NCBI GenBank assembly: GCA_030841245.1
Contig: JAVEDG010000079.1
Coordinates: 1-20,146 of the forward strand
Source: Actinomycetota bacterium
GTDB lineage: Bacteria; Actinomycetota; Actinomycetes; JACCUZ01
Length of the DNA: 20,146 nucleotides
Reading direction: 5' to 3'
How positions within the stretch are numbered: the stretch's first letter is position 1; each line of letters starts with the position of its first letter. A program made the position numbers and the translations under genes. Of the stretch, positions 1 to 7,428 are shown piece after piece. The notes beneath the pieces were generated by a model. The model searched no databases. It was given only the letters and a program-made list of their open reading frames with translations, and had not been told where the DNA came from.

Positions 1-2
1 GT

Positions 3-251
3 GCCGCGGGCGTCTCCAAGGCGACGACGCTGGCCCACCTCTGCGAGGAGCGCGGCATCGACGCGCGTGACGTGCTGGCCTTCGGCGACATGCCCAACGA
101 CCTGCCGCTGCTGGCGTGGGCGGGCACGGCGTACGCCGTGGCGAACGCGCACCCCGAGGTGCTCGACGCGGTCGCGCTGCACTGCCCGTCGGTCGACGAC
201 GACGGGGTGGCGCAGGTGCTCGAGAACGTCTTCGGCGTCGGCGCGTCCTGA
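3..251 (+). CDS. HAD-superfamily hydrolase (Cof-like, subfamily IIB), C-terminal part
   Basis: Only the last 82 codons are present; the start lies upstream of the window. The visible part reads GVSKATTLAHLCEERGI, then DVLAFGDMPNDLPLL, then a segment like VANAHPEVLDA. In HAD phosphatases of the Cof/YbiV type, the Lys of GVSKATTL is motif III and the acidic GDMPND is motif IV, which binds Mg2+. This order and the short distance to the C terminus fit subfamily IIB. Such enzymes dephosphorylate small phosphorylated metabolites in the cytoplasm, but the substrate cannot be deduced. The frame ends at a TGA. An 82-bp spacer then separates it from a secreted-protein gene, so co-transcription is uncertain. 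The family call is strong; specificity is unknown. Confidence 0.85.
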   Translation, partial: AAGVSKATTLAHLCEERGIDARDVLAFGDMPNDLPLLAWAGTAYAVANAHPEVLDAVALHCPSVDDDGVAQVLENVFGVGAS

Positions 252-300
252 GTCGTTTCGCCCCGCGCACGCTACTGCTTCCCTACAGTCGGTCACCTCG

Positions 301-314
301 GGCCCGTGCGGGCC
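301..314. other. GC-rich hairpin downstream of the HAD gene
   Basis: GGCCCG-TG-CGGGCC is a perfect short inverted repeat. It lies 49 bp after the HAD stop and 20 bp before the next start. It has no T-tract, so it is at best a weak factor-independent terminator, or a structure in the leader of the following gene. Confidence 0.3.
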
Positions 315-333
315 TTACTCGGGTGGGTGCGTC

Positions 334-1044
334 ATGCGTCGTGTGCTCTCTGTTCTTGCTGGTGCCGCCGTCGTCGCCGGGACGGTCCTGGTCGGACCTC
401 CGGCTCAGGCTGCGACCCCGATCACCGGTCGCCTCGTGGACCTCAACGACACGACGCACGACATCGCCGGTATGACGGTGCGCCTGCGTGAGCTCGGCAC
501 CGGAAGCACCCCCGGCGCAGTCGTCGACACCGACGTGACGGCCAGCGACGGGACGTTCTCGCTCACCCCGTCCGGATCCGGTGAGGAGTTCTACGTCAGA
601 GTCATCGCTGGTGTCTACCAGGGTGGGTGGGTGGGGAGCTTCTCGGGCACTGCGCCGCCCGCGAACGCTGTCGTCACGCTCGGCGAGTCGCACACCTGGG
701 GCGCGGGATCCCATCTCTACCGGGTCGGCGCGATACCGGCGTTCATCCAGGGGCGCGTGATCCGGCCGTCGACGGGCAACCCGGTCGCCGGCGTGACCGT
801 CTCGGTACGTCGTGGCACCGACCTGTCGTTCGTGTGGGACAGCGCCGTGACCGACGCCAAGGGCAGGTTCCGGGTCAGCGGCATCACCGACGACGGCGAC
901 AACGTCGCGCTGAAGTTCAACGGCTCCGCGGTCGGTTACGAGACGGGCTACCGCGACTGCGGCGGCACCGTGGTGGCGACCTGGGGAGAGGCCTGCGCGT
1001 CCCCGCTCGGCTACATCGGACTGGTCAGGCTCAACCACCTGTAG
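334..1044 (+). CDS. Secreted protein with two prealbumin-like / carboxypeptidase-regulatory-like repeats
   Basis: This is a 236-residue protein of unknown function. Residues 1-26 form a signal peptide: MRR, a hydrophobic Ala/Val core, then PPAQA with predicted cleavage before ATP. The mature part has two related beta-sandwich units. One starts near residue 30 (ITGRLVDLND, then AGMTVRLRE, then SDGTFSL). The other starts near residue 138 (IQGRVIRPSTGNPVAGVTVSVRR, then TDAKGRFRVSGI). The pattern GRV...P(V/I)AGVTV...D.G.F.. is typical of carboxypeptidase-regulatory-like and Cna-B-like domains, which act as structural or adhesive modules. Cys209 and Cys221 could form an extracellular disulfide. 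There is no LPXTG motif or C-terminal anchor, so it is probably released. The ATG at 334 was chosen because the signal peptide begins there and GGGTGGG lies 6 nt upstream; the longer frame upstream runs through the HAD gene. Confidence 0.75.
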   Translation: MRRVLSVLAGAAVVAGTVLVGPPAQAATPITGRLVDLNDTTHDIAGMTVRLRELGTGSTPGAVVDTDVTASDGTFSLTPSGSGEEFYVRVIAGVYQGGWVGSFSGTAPPANAVVTLGESHTWGAGSHLYRVGAIPAFIQGRVIRPSTGNPVAGVTVSVRRGTDLSFVWDSAVTDAKGRFRVSGITDDGDNVALKFNGSAVGYETGYRDCGGTVVATWGEACASPLGYIGLVRLNHL

Positions 1045-1053
1045 GGCTGCGCG

Positions 1054-1602
1054 TCAGAGGTACTGCCCGGTGCTCTGGTCGCCACCCTCGGCGCCCGGCA
1101 TCCCCGGCGCTCCGGGCATCGTCATCCCGCTCGGCAGGGCCCGGCGCCGGATCTCCTCGAACTGCGCCCGGGCCGCCATCTGCTGGGCGAACAGCGCCGT
1201 CTGGATGCCGTGGAAGAGGCCCTCGAGCCAGCCGACCAGCTGGGCCTGGGCGACACGCAGCTCGGACTCGCTCGGCACGTCCTCGGTGAACGGCAGCGAG
1301 ATCCGCTCCAGCTCCTCCACGAGCTCGGGGGCGAGCCCCGCCTCCAGCTCCTTGATGGAGCGGGTGTGGATCTCCTTGAGCCGCACCCGGCTCGCCTCGT
1401 CGAGCGAGGAGTTGCGCACCTCCTCGAGCAGCTGCTTGATCATGCTGCCGATGCGCATCACCTTGGCCGGCTGGTCGACCAGGTCGGTGACCGAGCGCTC
1501 GTCCGACCCGTCGTCGGGTGCTCCCTCGATCGCCATGCCGGCGGGGCCGACGACCACGACGCGTTCGTCGCGCGGGTTGGGCTCGCTCTGCTGCTGCGTC
1601 AT
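1054..1602 (-). CDS. bpa: Bacterial proteasome activator Bpa (PafE / DUF2587)
   Basis: This 182-residue protein matches the actinobacterial Bpa/PafE family. In Mycobacterium tuberculosis that protein forms an ATP-independent dodecameric ring which docks on the 20S proteasome and opens its gate. The decisive feature is the C-terminal GQYL, the HbYX-like tail that inserts into the proteasome alpha-ring pocket. The body shows the family's helical core: roughly residues 40-63 (VTDLVDQPAKVMRIGSMI), 68-100 (a charged helical stretch including RLKEIHTRSIKELE) and 113-153 (ELRVAQAQLVGWLEGLFHGI, then AALFAQQMAA-like). A flexible Pro/Gly/Met tail leads to GQYL. Length is close to the mycobacterial protein (174 aa). 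The ATG at 1602 has AGGA 7 nt upstream. It converges on the secreted-protein gene with a 9-bp gap and diverges from the GNAT gene. Its presence implies that the host encodes a 20S proteasome elsewhere. Confidence 0.93.
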   Translation of the reverse strand: MTQQQSEPNPRDERVVVVGPAGMAIEGAPDDGSDERSVTDLVDQPAKVMRIGSMIKQLLEEVRNSSLDEASRVRLKEIHTRSIKELEAGLAPELVEELERISLPFTEDVPSESELRVAQAQLVGWLEGLFHGIQTALFAQQMAARAQFEEIRRRALPSGMTMPGAPGMPGAEGGDQSTGQYL

Positions 1603-1696
1603 ACCCCCATCCTGACTCACCGCACCCGTGGGCAGCGGCCGGGGTGCACCCGCGAAACCGGTCGACGTCGTACGCCGGGGCTGGCACCCTCGCCCG

Positions 1697-2677
1697 GTGG
1701 ACTCACCGACCCTGCACGAGCCCCGCCCGCTCGGCGTCGAGGACGCGCCAGAGGTCGCTCGGCTGGTCGAGGCCTGCGACATCGAGGCCATCGGCCGACC
1801 GGGCTACACCGTCGACGAGCTCGAGGCCGACCTGCGCTCGACCGACGTGCTGCTCCTCGGGTGGTACGACGACGACGGCCTGCTCGGCTACGGCTGGCTC
1901 GACCACGCCGAGGGCAGCGAGAAGGTCCGGCTCGACCTCTACCCGCGCCCCGGTGCCGACCCGTCGTTCGGCGAGGCGGCGATGGCCCACCTCGAGGAGC
2001 TGGCGGCCCGGCTGGTGGCGGCGGCCGGGTTCGACGAGGTCTTCCTCGACGTCGGTGCCTATCGCCAGGACGCCCGGTCCCGATCGTTGCTGCAGGCGCG
2101 TGGCTTCGAGGTGGCCACGTCGTTCGTCCGCATGCGGCTGGACCTGAGGACGCCGGCGGGCGAGGCGGATCCGGCCGCCGCGGCCGAGCCGGCCGTCGTA
2201 CCCGGCGTAGACATCGCCGAGGTCCCGGTCGATGCCGGCGGAGAGGCCGACCTGCGGGCGGCGCACCGCGTCAACGAGACGGCGCTCGCCGAGCACTACG
2301 CGCACGTCGATGAGCCTTACGACAAGTGGCGGTCACGGCTCACCGAGCTCGGGCCGGACTGGAGCCGGGTGTGGCTGGCCCGGCTGGACGGCGAGCCGGT
2401 CGGGTTGCTGCTGGGCACCCGGCAGTTCGAGCCGGACGAGGACGCCGGCTATGTGCGCAGCCTCGCCGTGCTGCCGTCGGTCCGCGGGCGCGGGATCGCC
2501 ACCGCACTGCTGCGGACCTACGTCGCGGTCTCGGCGGCGGCCGGCCGCAGCGCGGTGCTGCTGCACGTCGACGTCGCGAACACCACGAAGGCGCTGCGGC
2601 TCTACGAGTCGGTCGGGATGCGCGCGTTCCTCACCATCGACGCCTGGGCCAAGCGGTCGCCGACCACGTCCGACTGA
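1697..2677 (+). CDS. Tandem-GNAT N-acetyltransferase
   Basis: A 326-residue cytoplasmic protein with two GNAT folds in tandem. The C-terminal copy (about 170-320) looks catalytic. Its acetyl-CoA motif A is YVRSLAVLPSVRGRGIATAL (252-271), with the R-G-R-G-I-A pyrophosphate loop, and its motif B is ALRLYESVGM (299-308). The N-terminal copy (about 8-150) keeps the overall pattern, including the terminal RSLLQARGFEVA, but lacks an R/QxxGxG/A loop and is probably structural. The same tandem arrangement occurs in mycothiol synthase (MshD) and its relatives, but I see no basis for assigning that activity. The GTG at 1697 begins a normal N terminus; an in-frame ATG at 1628 would add a low-complexity Arg/Gly/Pro stretch. 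No clear Shine-Dalgarno precedes it, so it may be leaderless. It converges tightly on the ABC permease gene. Confidence 0.8.
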   Translation: MDSPTLHEPRPLGVEDAPEVARLVEACDIEAIGRPGYTVDELEADLRSTDVLLLGWYDDDGLLGYGWLDHAEGSEKVRLDLYPRPGADPSFGEAAMAHLEELAARLVAAAGFDEVFLDVGAYRQDARSRSLLQARGFEVATSFVRMRLDLRTPAGEADPAAAAEPAVVPGVDIAEVPVDAGGEADLRAAHRVNETALAEHYAHVDEPYDKWRSRLTELGPDWSRVWLARLDGEPVGLLLGTRQFEPDEDAGYVRSLAVLPSVRGRGIATALLRTYVAVSAAAGRSAVLLHVDVANTTKALRLYESVGMRAFLTIDAWAKRSPTTSD

Positions 2678-2690
2678 CCCGTCCCGGCAC

Positions 2691-5477
2691 TCACATCACC
2701 CTCCGGTCCAGCGGCAACCGCGACCGGGTGCACAGCCAGGCGCCGAGCGCGGCGAGCAGCGGCACCCCGACGAGCACCTCGACGAGGGTCACCCACGGGA
2801 TGGTCAGCTCGAGACCGGGCACCGCGTGGATGTACGCCGCGGCCGGGACGAACGCGCAGGCGATGCCCAGCACCGCGCCGAGGCCGGCGATCAGGAGTGA
2901 CTGGGTGGCGGCGAGAAGCCGACGGACTCGTGGCGCCCCACCCACGGCACCCAGCGTCGCGTGGTCGGCCCTCGCGTCGGCCTGGGCCAGCCCGGTCGCG
3001 ATGCCGGTCGCTCCGAGAGTGATGACCGCTGCCCCGGCGACCAGCGCGAGCAGCCCGAGCCCGTAGCCCGACTGGTAGCCACGTTCGACGTACAGGTCCG
3101 GCACGTCCAGGCCGGCGTGCGACAGGGCGGCGCGGGCCGCGTCCTCGTCGTCCTGGCTGGGAAGCGAGCCGAAGTGCAACAGCAGATCCGTCGGGCGTGT
3201 GTCGAGGCCCAGCCGCTGCGCACCGACCGGGCCGATGACCATCGTGGTGATCGGGTCACTGGTGCGCACGAGCGCGGCGGGCAGCGCGTGCACGACCGAC
3301 CGGCCACCGTGGCGGCCGTAGCCGTGGTGATGAGACTTGCGCGCGGCGTACGACGTCGTGCGGACCTGCCCCTGGCCCTGGTCGATCGCGTACGGGCTCA
3401 GCGCGACGACGCCGCCCTCGGCCAGCACTCGCCGGGCGTGGTCGGACACCGGGATGCCGAGAGCGACGAGCTGGTCGGCGGAGAGCACGGGCAGGCCCAT
3501 GAGGGCGTTGAGCGAGGTGCGTCCGCAGCGCGGGTCGGTCAGCTCCGCCCGCTGCATCGCCGCCGTGATGATGGTCGCGTCCTGCGACGGGCACCGGTCG
3601 GCCTTCGGCACCTGGATCACCGCGTCCGTGCACGGGCCGTCGACCAGCTCGGCGCAGACACCGGTGGTGCGCACCGCGACTGCCCCGGAGGGATGCAGCG
3701 CGGCGGTCACGGCTGCGGACACCCGCCCGGCCGGCAGCAGCTGCGCCCGGGAGATGTTCGGGTCGAGCGACGGCAGATCCTGGAGGAGCGCCACCGCCCC
3801 GGTGTGCGGCGGCAGGAGCGCGACGTACTGCGCCTGGTCGGCGGCGTCCAGCGACGCGACGTACAGCGTGAGTGCGACCGAGCCGGAGACGGCGGCGAGC
3901 ACAGCCGCCACAGCGGGCGCGCTGCGTGAGCGGTGGCGCGCCGCGTCGCGCAGTGCGAGCCGTGGCGCGACCGGGAGGAACCGGGCCAGCCGCGCGGTGA
4001 GCCCGACGAGGGCGCCTGCGCAGACGATGAGGCCGATCTGGGCGAGCGCGGCACCGCCCACGATGAGCAGTGCGACGACCACCGGCGGCGTCGACCCGCC
4101 GAGACCGGTCGTCGTGTGCAGCGCCCGCGCGCTCCCGAGCGCCGCCAGGCCGATGCCGACGAGCACGATCACCACGCCCGCGGCGGGCACGCGCTTCGGG
4201 GTGCGAACCTGACCCCGGCGGCCCGACAGGGCGAGCACCGGGTCCTGCCGCGCGGCCGATCGCGCCGGGAGGATCGCCGCGAGCACGCCCGTCGTCAGGC
4301 CGACCACGGCGATGCCCGCGACCTCGAGCGGTCGCAGGTCGAAGTGGCCGAAGTCGGCTTGCCCGTACGTCGAGAGCGGCCCCATCGCCAGTCGTGCCGC
4401 GACCATCCCGAGGACCACCCCGACGACGGCGCCGACGGCGCCCAGCACGACGCCGCCGGCGAGCACCACCCGCCGTACCTGGTGTCGCTCCCCACCGGCG
4501 GCCGCGACCAGCGCCAGCATCCGGGCCTGGCGTCGCGCGCCCACCGCGAAGGCGGCTCCCGCGAGCAGCACTACCTCGAGCCCGGCCAGGCCCACGACCA
4601 CGACCACCGCGACGACGACCAACAGGTGGCGGACGGTGTTGCTGCCCTGCCCGGTCAACGCGTAGTACGGGACCTCCGAGCGGGCCGGCGGGTGCAGCAG
4701 GACGTCGCGCGAGTTGACGACGAGGCCGTGCTGGTTGAGCGCGAGCACCTGGTGCCAGGTCACGGGCGGGCCCCCGGCCAGGTAGAGCGAGCTGATCCCT
4801 CCGGTGCGCGCCATCGCCTCCGGCGTGCTCTCCTCCCCGGCCAGGCCACTGCCCACGGGTGCGTAGTACGTCTGCGCGTTGGGCTGCCCGACCTGGCGGA
4901 CCACGCCGACAATGCGCACGGAGCGGTTCGGCTTGACCAGGTGGACACGATCGCCGACCTGCTTGCCGAGGCGGTCGAGCAGCTGCGGCGAGACGGCCAC
5001 CTCGTCCGCCCGGCGGGCGGCGCGGCCGGTGACCACGTCGTACATGCCGCGGAAGGCGCGGTCGGCGACGTCGACCTCCGCGGCGTTCACCTCGTCCTGT
5101 CCGGCCCTGGTCTCGGTGACGACCGGCCCGGTCACGGACGTGAGCAGCCGGTAGCCGGCGGCCTCGAACTCGGCCTTCTGACCGGCGTTCAGCAAGAGGC
5201 CGCTGGACCGGCCGGAGGACATCCAGCCGCCAGTGGTGATGTCGGGCGACTGGATGACGTGGCCCGAGGGGGTGAGGATCAGCTGGGCCTGGGTGCTGCC
5301 CAGTTCGCGCGCGACCCGCTCCGCCGGGTCGAGCTGGGCGGAGCGGTAGAGGATGTCGATGCCCGTCATCCCCAGCACCGGCAGGGCAATCATGATGACA
5401 ACGAGCAGGCTGCGACCCTTGGCCCGCCAGGCGTCCCGGCGGGCGATCCGCAGCGGGGGCCGCCATCCCACGGTCAT
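2691..5477 (-). CDS. ABC transporter permease, FtsX/MacB-like, two FtsX domains
   Basis: This 928-residue integral membrane protein is the partner of the ATPase encoded just upstream. About ten membrane segments are visible: roughly 22-42, 284-309, 335-365, 384-405, 432-450, 466-497, 517-541, 804-829, 855-884 and 897-915. Two large extracytoplasmic domains (about 43-283 and 542-803) separate two FtsX-type bundles. This is the actinobacterial type with a duplicated FtsX unit in one chain. Such transporters usually move lipids, peptides or drugs out of the membrane, or signal mechanically; the substrate here is unknown. The second outer domain has Cys608, Cys616, Cys629 and Cys651, plus a His-rich loop at 714-730. 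The ATG overlaps the ATPase stop in an ATGA (5474-5477), so translation is probably coupled. An upstream in-frame Met lies within the ATPase gene and was rejected. Confidence 0.92.
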   Translation of the reverse strand: MTVGWRPPLRIARRDAWRAKGRSLLVVIMIALPVLGMTGIDILYRSAQLDPAERVARELGSTQAQLILTPSGHVIQSPDITTGGWMSSGRSSGLLLNAGQKAEFEAAGYRLLTSVTGPVVTETRAGQDEVNAAEVDVADRAFRGMYDVVTGRAARRADEVAVSPQLLDRLGKQVGDRVHLVKPNRSVRIVGVVRQVGQPNAQTYYAPVGSGLAGEESTPEAMARTGGISSLYLAGGPPVTWHQVLALNQHGLVVNSRDVLLHPPARSEVPYYALTGQGSNTVRHLLVVVAVVVVVGLAGLEVVLLAGAAFAVGARRQARMLALVAAAGGERHQVRRVVLAGGVVLGAVGAVVGVVLGMVAARLAMGPLSTYGQADFGHFDLRPLEVAGIAVVGLTTGVLAAILPARSAARQDPVLALSGRRGQVRTPKRVPAAGVVIVLVGIGLAALGSARALHTTTGLGGSTPPVVVALLIVGGAALAQIGLIVCAGALVGLTARLARFLPVAPRLALRDAARHRSRSAPAVAAVLAAVSGSVALTLYVASLDAADQAQYVALLPPHTGAVALLQDLPSLDPNISRAQLLPAGRVSAAVTAALHPSGAVAVRTTGVCAELVDGPCTDAVIQVPKADRCPSQDATIITAAMQRAELTDPRCGRTSLNALMGLPVLSADQLVALGIPVSDHARRVLAEGGVVALSPYAIDQGQGQVRTTSYAARKSHHHGYGRHGGRSVVHALPAALVRTSDPITTMVIGPVGAQRLGLDTRPTDLLLHFGSLPSQDDEDAARAALSHAGLDVPDLYVERGYQSGYGLGLLALVAGAAVITLGATGIATGLAQADARADHATLGAVGGAPRVRRLLAATQSLLIAGLGAVLGIACAFVPAAAYIHAVPGLELTIPWVTLVEVLVGVPLLAALGAWLCTRSRLPLDRRVM

Positions 5478-6196
5478 CGCCGGATGCCGTGCAGCAGCGA
5501 GTCGGCGGTGGCGGCCGGCCCCGTCTCGTCGACCATCAGGCCGTCGCGCAGGAACACCACGCGGTCGGCCCAGGCGGCGTGGCGCGCCTCGTGTGTCACG
5601 AGGACGCCGGCCGCGCCCGCGTCGCACCGGGCGCGCAGCAGCCGCAGCACCTGCTCGCCCGTGTCGGTGTCCAGCGCCCCGGTCGGCTCGTCGGCCAGCA
5701 CCAGGCGCCGGTCGCCGACGATCGCCCGAGCGATCGCCACCCGCTGCTGCTGGCCGCCGGACATGTCGTCGGGGAACCGGTCGGCGAGCTCGGCGATCCC
5801 GACCTCCTCGAGTGCCACGAGGGCGAGCGCCCGGGCCTCGCGATGGCCGTCACCGTCGAGCTCGCGGGGCAGCGAGACGTTCTCCGCCGCGGTCAGCGCC
5901 GGGATGAGGTTGAGCTCCTGGAAGATGTAGCCGACCGAGCGGCGCCGCAGTGCTGCGAGCTGCTTGCGGGACAGCGACCCGAGGTCGGTGCCCTCGACCG
6001 TGACGGTGCCGCTCGTCGGGGTGTCCAGGCCGCCGGCACAGGTGAGCAGCGTCGACTTGCCCGATCCGGACGGACCCATCACGGCCACCATCTCGCCGGC
6101 GGTGACGGTCAAGGTCACTCCGCGCAGGGCGGTCACCGCGGCCTCGCCCTTGCCGTGCACCCGGGTGAGGTCGGCGATCTCGAGGACGGCGCTCAT
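5474..6196 (-). CDS. ABC transporter ATP-binding protein (LolD/MacB type)
   Basis: A 240-residue ATPase with all the canonical motifs. These are Walker A GPSGSGKST (41-49), Q-loop Gln93 in YIFQELNLIP, signature MSGGQQQR (145-152), Walker B LVLADE (165-170), D-loop ALD (174-176) and switch His202. The phrases FQELNLIPALTAAENV and DEPTGALD are characteristic of the LolD/MacB/FtsE-like branch, which works with FtsX-type permeases. The start at 6196 has GAGG 7 nt upstream. It overlaps the PadR stop as ATGA, and the downstream permease start overlaps this gene's stop in the same way. The three genes therefore form a tightly coupled operon. The protein sits on the cytoplasmic face and powers the permease. 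Transport direction is presumed outward from the family. Confidence 0.96.
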   Translation of the reverse strand: MSAVLEIADLTRVHGKGEAAVTALRGVTLTVTAGEMVAVMGPSGSGKSTLLTCAGGLDTPTSGTVTVEGTDLGSLSRKQLAALRRRSVGYIFQELNLIPALTAAENVSLPRELDGDGHREARALALVALEEVGIAELADRFPDDMSGGQQQRVAIARAIVGDRRLVLADEPTGALDTDTGEQVLRLLRARCDAGAAGVLVTHEARHAAWADRVVFLRDGLMVDETGPAATADSLLHGIRR

Positions 6197-6774
6197 CGCC
6201 GTACCTCGTCCGCCTGGTGAACGGACACGGTCTGCCGTTGCTCGCCCGTCGACTGCCCGTCGCGGGCCGCGCGCGCCAGCCGGGCCTCGCAGTGGTCGAG
6301 CCAGCGCACCTCGGCCTCCGCGTCGAAGACCAGCGAGTCGAGCACGAGCGACCAGGCGAGGTCGCTGTCGGTGGCCCGTGCCTTGAGCCGGGTGTAGTCC
6401 TGCAGGGCGCGCAGGGTGGCGGTCCGCTGGGCCTGGACGACGGCCCGTACGTCGACGCCGGGAACCGTGACGGCCATGGCCAGCTTGATGGCGAGCTCGT
6501 CGCGCGGCGGGGTGCCGCGGCCGACTGGAGTGGCGAACCAGTCGGCCACCTCTGCCCGCCCCGCGGGGGTGATCCGGTAGATGCCGTGGCCCTCGTCGTC
6601 GTGCCCGGCGGACTCGACCAGGCCGTCGCGCTCCAGCCGGGACAGGGTCGTGTAGACCTGCCCGACGTTGAGCGGCCAGGTCGCCCCGGTCGAGGACTCG
6701 AACGCGGCCCGCAGCTGGTAGCCGTACATCGGTTCCTGCTCCAGCAGCGCGAGCAGACCCTGGCGGATCGACAT
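6193..6774 (-). CDS. PadR-family transcriptional regulator
   Basis: This 193-residue protein has an N-terminal PadR winged helix at 1-75. It contains LLALLEQEPMYGYQLRAAFE, then NVGQVYTTLSRLERDGLV, then GIYRITPAG, the usual helix-turn-helix and wing of the family. A C-terminal helical region (about 93-170, including ELAIKLAMAV and WSLVLDSLVFDAEAEVRWLD) matches the PadR C-terminal dimerisation domain. PadR proteins typically repress a neighbouring transporter until a toxic ligand binds. This gene is first in the operon with the ABC pair, so it probably controls itself and the transporter. The start at 6774 was chosen because GGGAGGGG lies just upstream; a longer in-frame ATG at 6858 falls upstream of the predicted promoter. 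The stop overlaps the ATPase start. The last 25 residues are polar and probably flexible. Confidence 0.93.
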   Translation of the reverse strand: MSIRQGLLALLEQEPMYGYQLRAAFESSTGATWPLNVGQVYTTLSRLERDGLVESAGHDDEGHGIYRITPAGRAEVADWFATPVGRGTPPRDELAIKLAMAVTVPGVDVRAVVQAQRTATLRALQDYTRLKARATDSDLAWSLVLDSLVFDAEAEVRWLDHCEARLARAARDGQSTGEQRQTVSVHQADEVRR

Positions 6775-6815
6775 GTCCCCTCCCGAGCACGTCGGCTCCC
6801 GCCTGACCTGGCGGA

Positions 6816-6839
6816 ATACTGAGTATGTATACCCGGTAT
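6816..6839. promoter_or_regulatory. Double ATAC-N3-GTAT operator, likely PadR site
   Basis: Two identical-format inverted repeats lie back to back: ATAC-tga-GTAT (6816-6826) and ATAC-ccg-GTAT (6829-6839), with centres 13 bp apart. They cover the predicted -10 and start region of the padR-ABC operon. This is where an autorepressor would bind. The assignment to PadR is by position only. Confidence 0.6.
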
Positions 6840-6854
6840 GCAGCCGGCTGGCAA
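6826..6854 (-). promoter_or_regulatory. Promoter of the padR-ABC operon
   Basis: On the minus strand, TTGCCA (6854-6849) and TATACA (6831-6826) are separated by exactly 17 bp, matching a housekeeping-sigma promoter. Transcription would begin near 6819 and give a leader of about 45 nt. The -10 lies between and within the two ATAC/GTAT repeats. Confidence 0.6.
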
Positions 6855-6887
6855 GCACCCCCTGAGTGGCTCCGCACCTCGACCCAG

Positions 6888-6914
6888 CAGATACTTATAT
6901 AAATCTGTTATGGT
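6888..6914 (+). promoter_or_regulatory. AT-rich promoter/operator of the marR gene
   Basis: This is a strongly AT-rich patch in a GC-rich window. It contains the inverted repeat CAGAT-N10-ATCTG (6888-6907), the palindrome TTATATAA (6895-6902), and two possible -10 boxes: TATAAA (6898-6903) and TATGGT (6909-6914). TATGGT followed by 7 nt and ATG at 6922 is a typical actinobacterial leaderless arrangement. The repeat is a natural site for MarR autorepression. No convincing -35 is visible. Confidence 0.5.
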
Positions 6915-6921
6915 ATCCACC

Positions 6922-7359
6922 ATGCCGGTCACTCAGGACGTGTCGCTCGTCGTGGCGCTCGAGGACCTCGTGGTCTTCGTCCGCCGGCTGCCGGCCGAGC
7001 CGGACATCGGGGCGACCGCCGCCGCGGCGCTGCGCGCGTGCGCCCTCGAGCGTCCGCAGCGGATCTCCGAGCTCACCGAGCGGCTCGGCGTGAGCCAGCC
7101 CGCAGTGACCCAGCTGGTCGACCGGATGGTCGCCGAGGGCTGGGCAGCCCGGACGGCCGACCCGGCCGACCGCCGGGTGGTCCAGGTGCACGCCACCGAC
7201 CTCGGGCGCGAGGTGCTCGAGCGACGCCGGGCCAGCCGGGCGCGGTTGCTCGACGACCTGGTGACCCGCCTCGATGACGACGACCAGCGGCGGCTCCGCG
7301 AGGCGCTGCCCGTGCTGCACCGGCTGGCCCACGTGACCCGCGAGCCGAGCCTCGGCTGA
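6922..7359 (+). CDS. MarR-family transcriptional regulator
   Basis: This 145-residue winged-helix repressor contains ISELTERLGVSQPAVTQLVDRMVAEGW (about 48-74), which is the recognition helix-turn-helix. DPADRRVVQVHATDLG follows, the MarR wing with its conserved Asp/Arg pair. Flanking helices (8-40 and 98-140) would form the dimer. MarR proteins are cytoplasmic and usually repress themselves and an adjacent efflux pump, with release by phenolic or antibiotic ligands. The MFS gene 69 bp downstream fits that pattern. No Shine-Dalgarno precedes the ATG at 6922 or the in-frame ATG at 6910, so leaderless translation is likely; 6922 was preferred because of its spacing to TATGGT. It is divergent from the padR operon, with only about 147 bp between the two starts, so their control regions adjoin. 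Confidence 0.9.
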   Translation: MPVTQDVSLVVALEDLVVFVRRLPAEPDIGATAAAALRACALERPQRISELTERLGVSQPAVTQLVDRMVAEGWAARTADPADRRVVQVHATDLGREVLERRRASRARLLDDLVTRLDDDDQRRLREALPVLHRLAHVTREPSLG

Positions 7360-7370
7360 GCAACGCCGTC

Positions 7371-7391
7371 GGGCCCGCGGCAACCGCGCCC
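7371..7391. other. Hairpin between marR and the MFS gene
   Basis: CGCGG-caa-CCGCG forms a 5-bp stem. GGG/CCC extends it across a two-base bulge. It lies 12 bp after the marR stop and has no T-tract. It could reduce read-through into the transporter gene or protect the marR message. Confidence 0.3.
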
Positions 7392-7428
7392 TGACGACAA
7401 CAACGACGACCAGAAACTGGAGCACGCC

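Noticed and set aside
283..1038. 251-codon minus-strand open frame opposite the secreted protein
   Set aside because: Low-complexity charged sequence. The plus strand has a signal peptide and two related domains.
3933..5930. 665-codon plus-strand open frame opposite the ABC permease and ATPase
   Set aside because: His/Arg/Asp/Gly-rich text with no domain. The minus strand encodes a convincing transporter.
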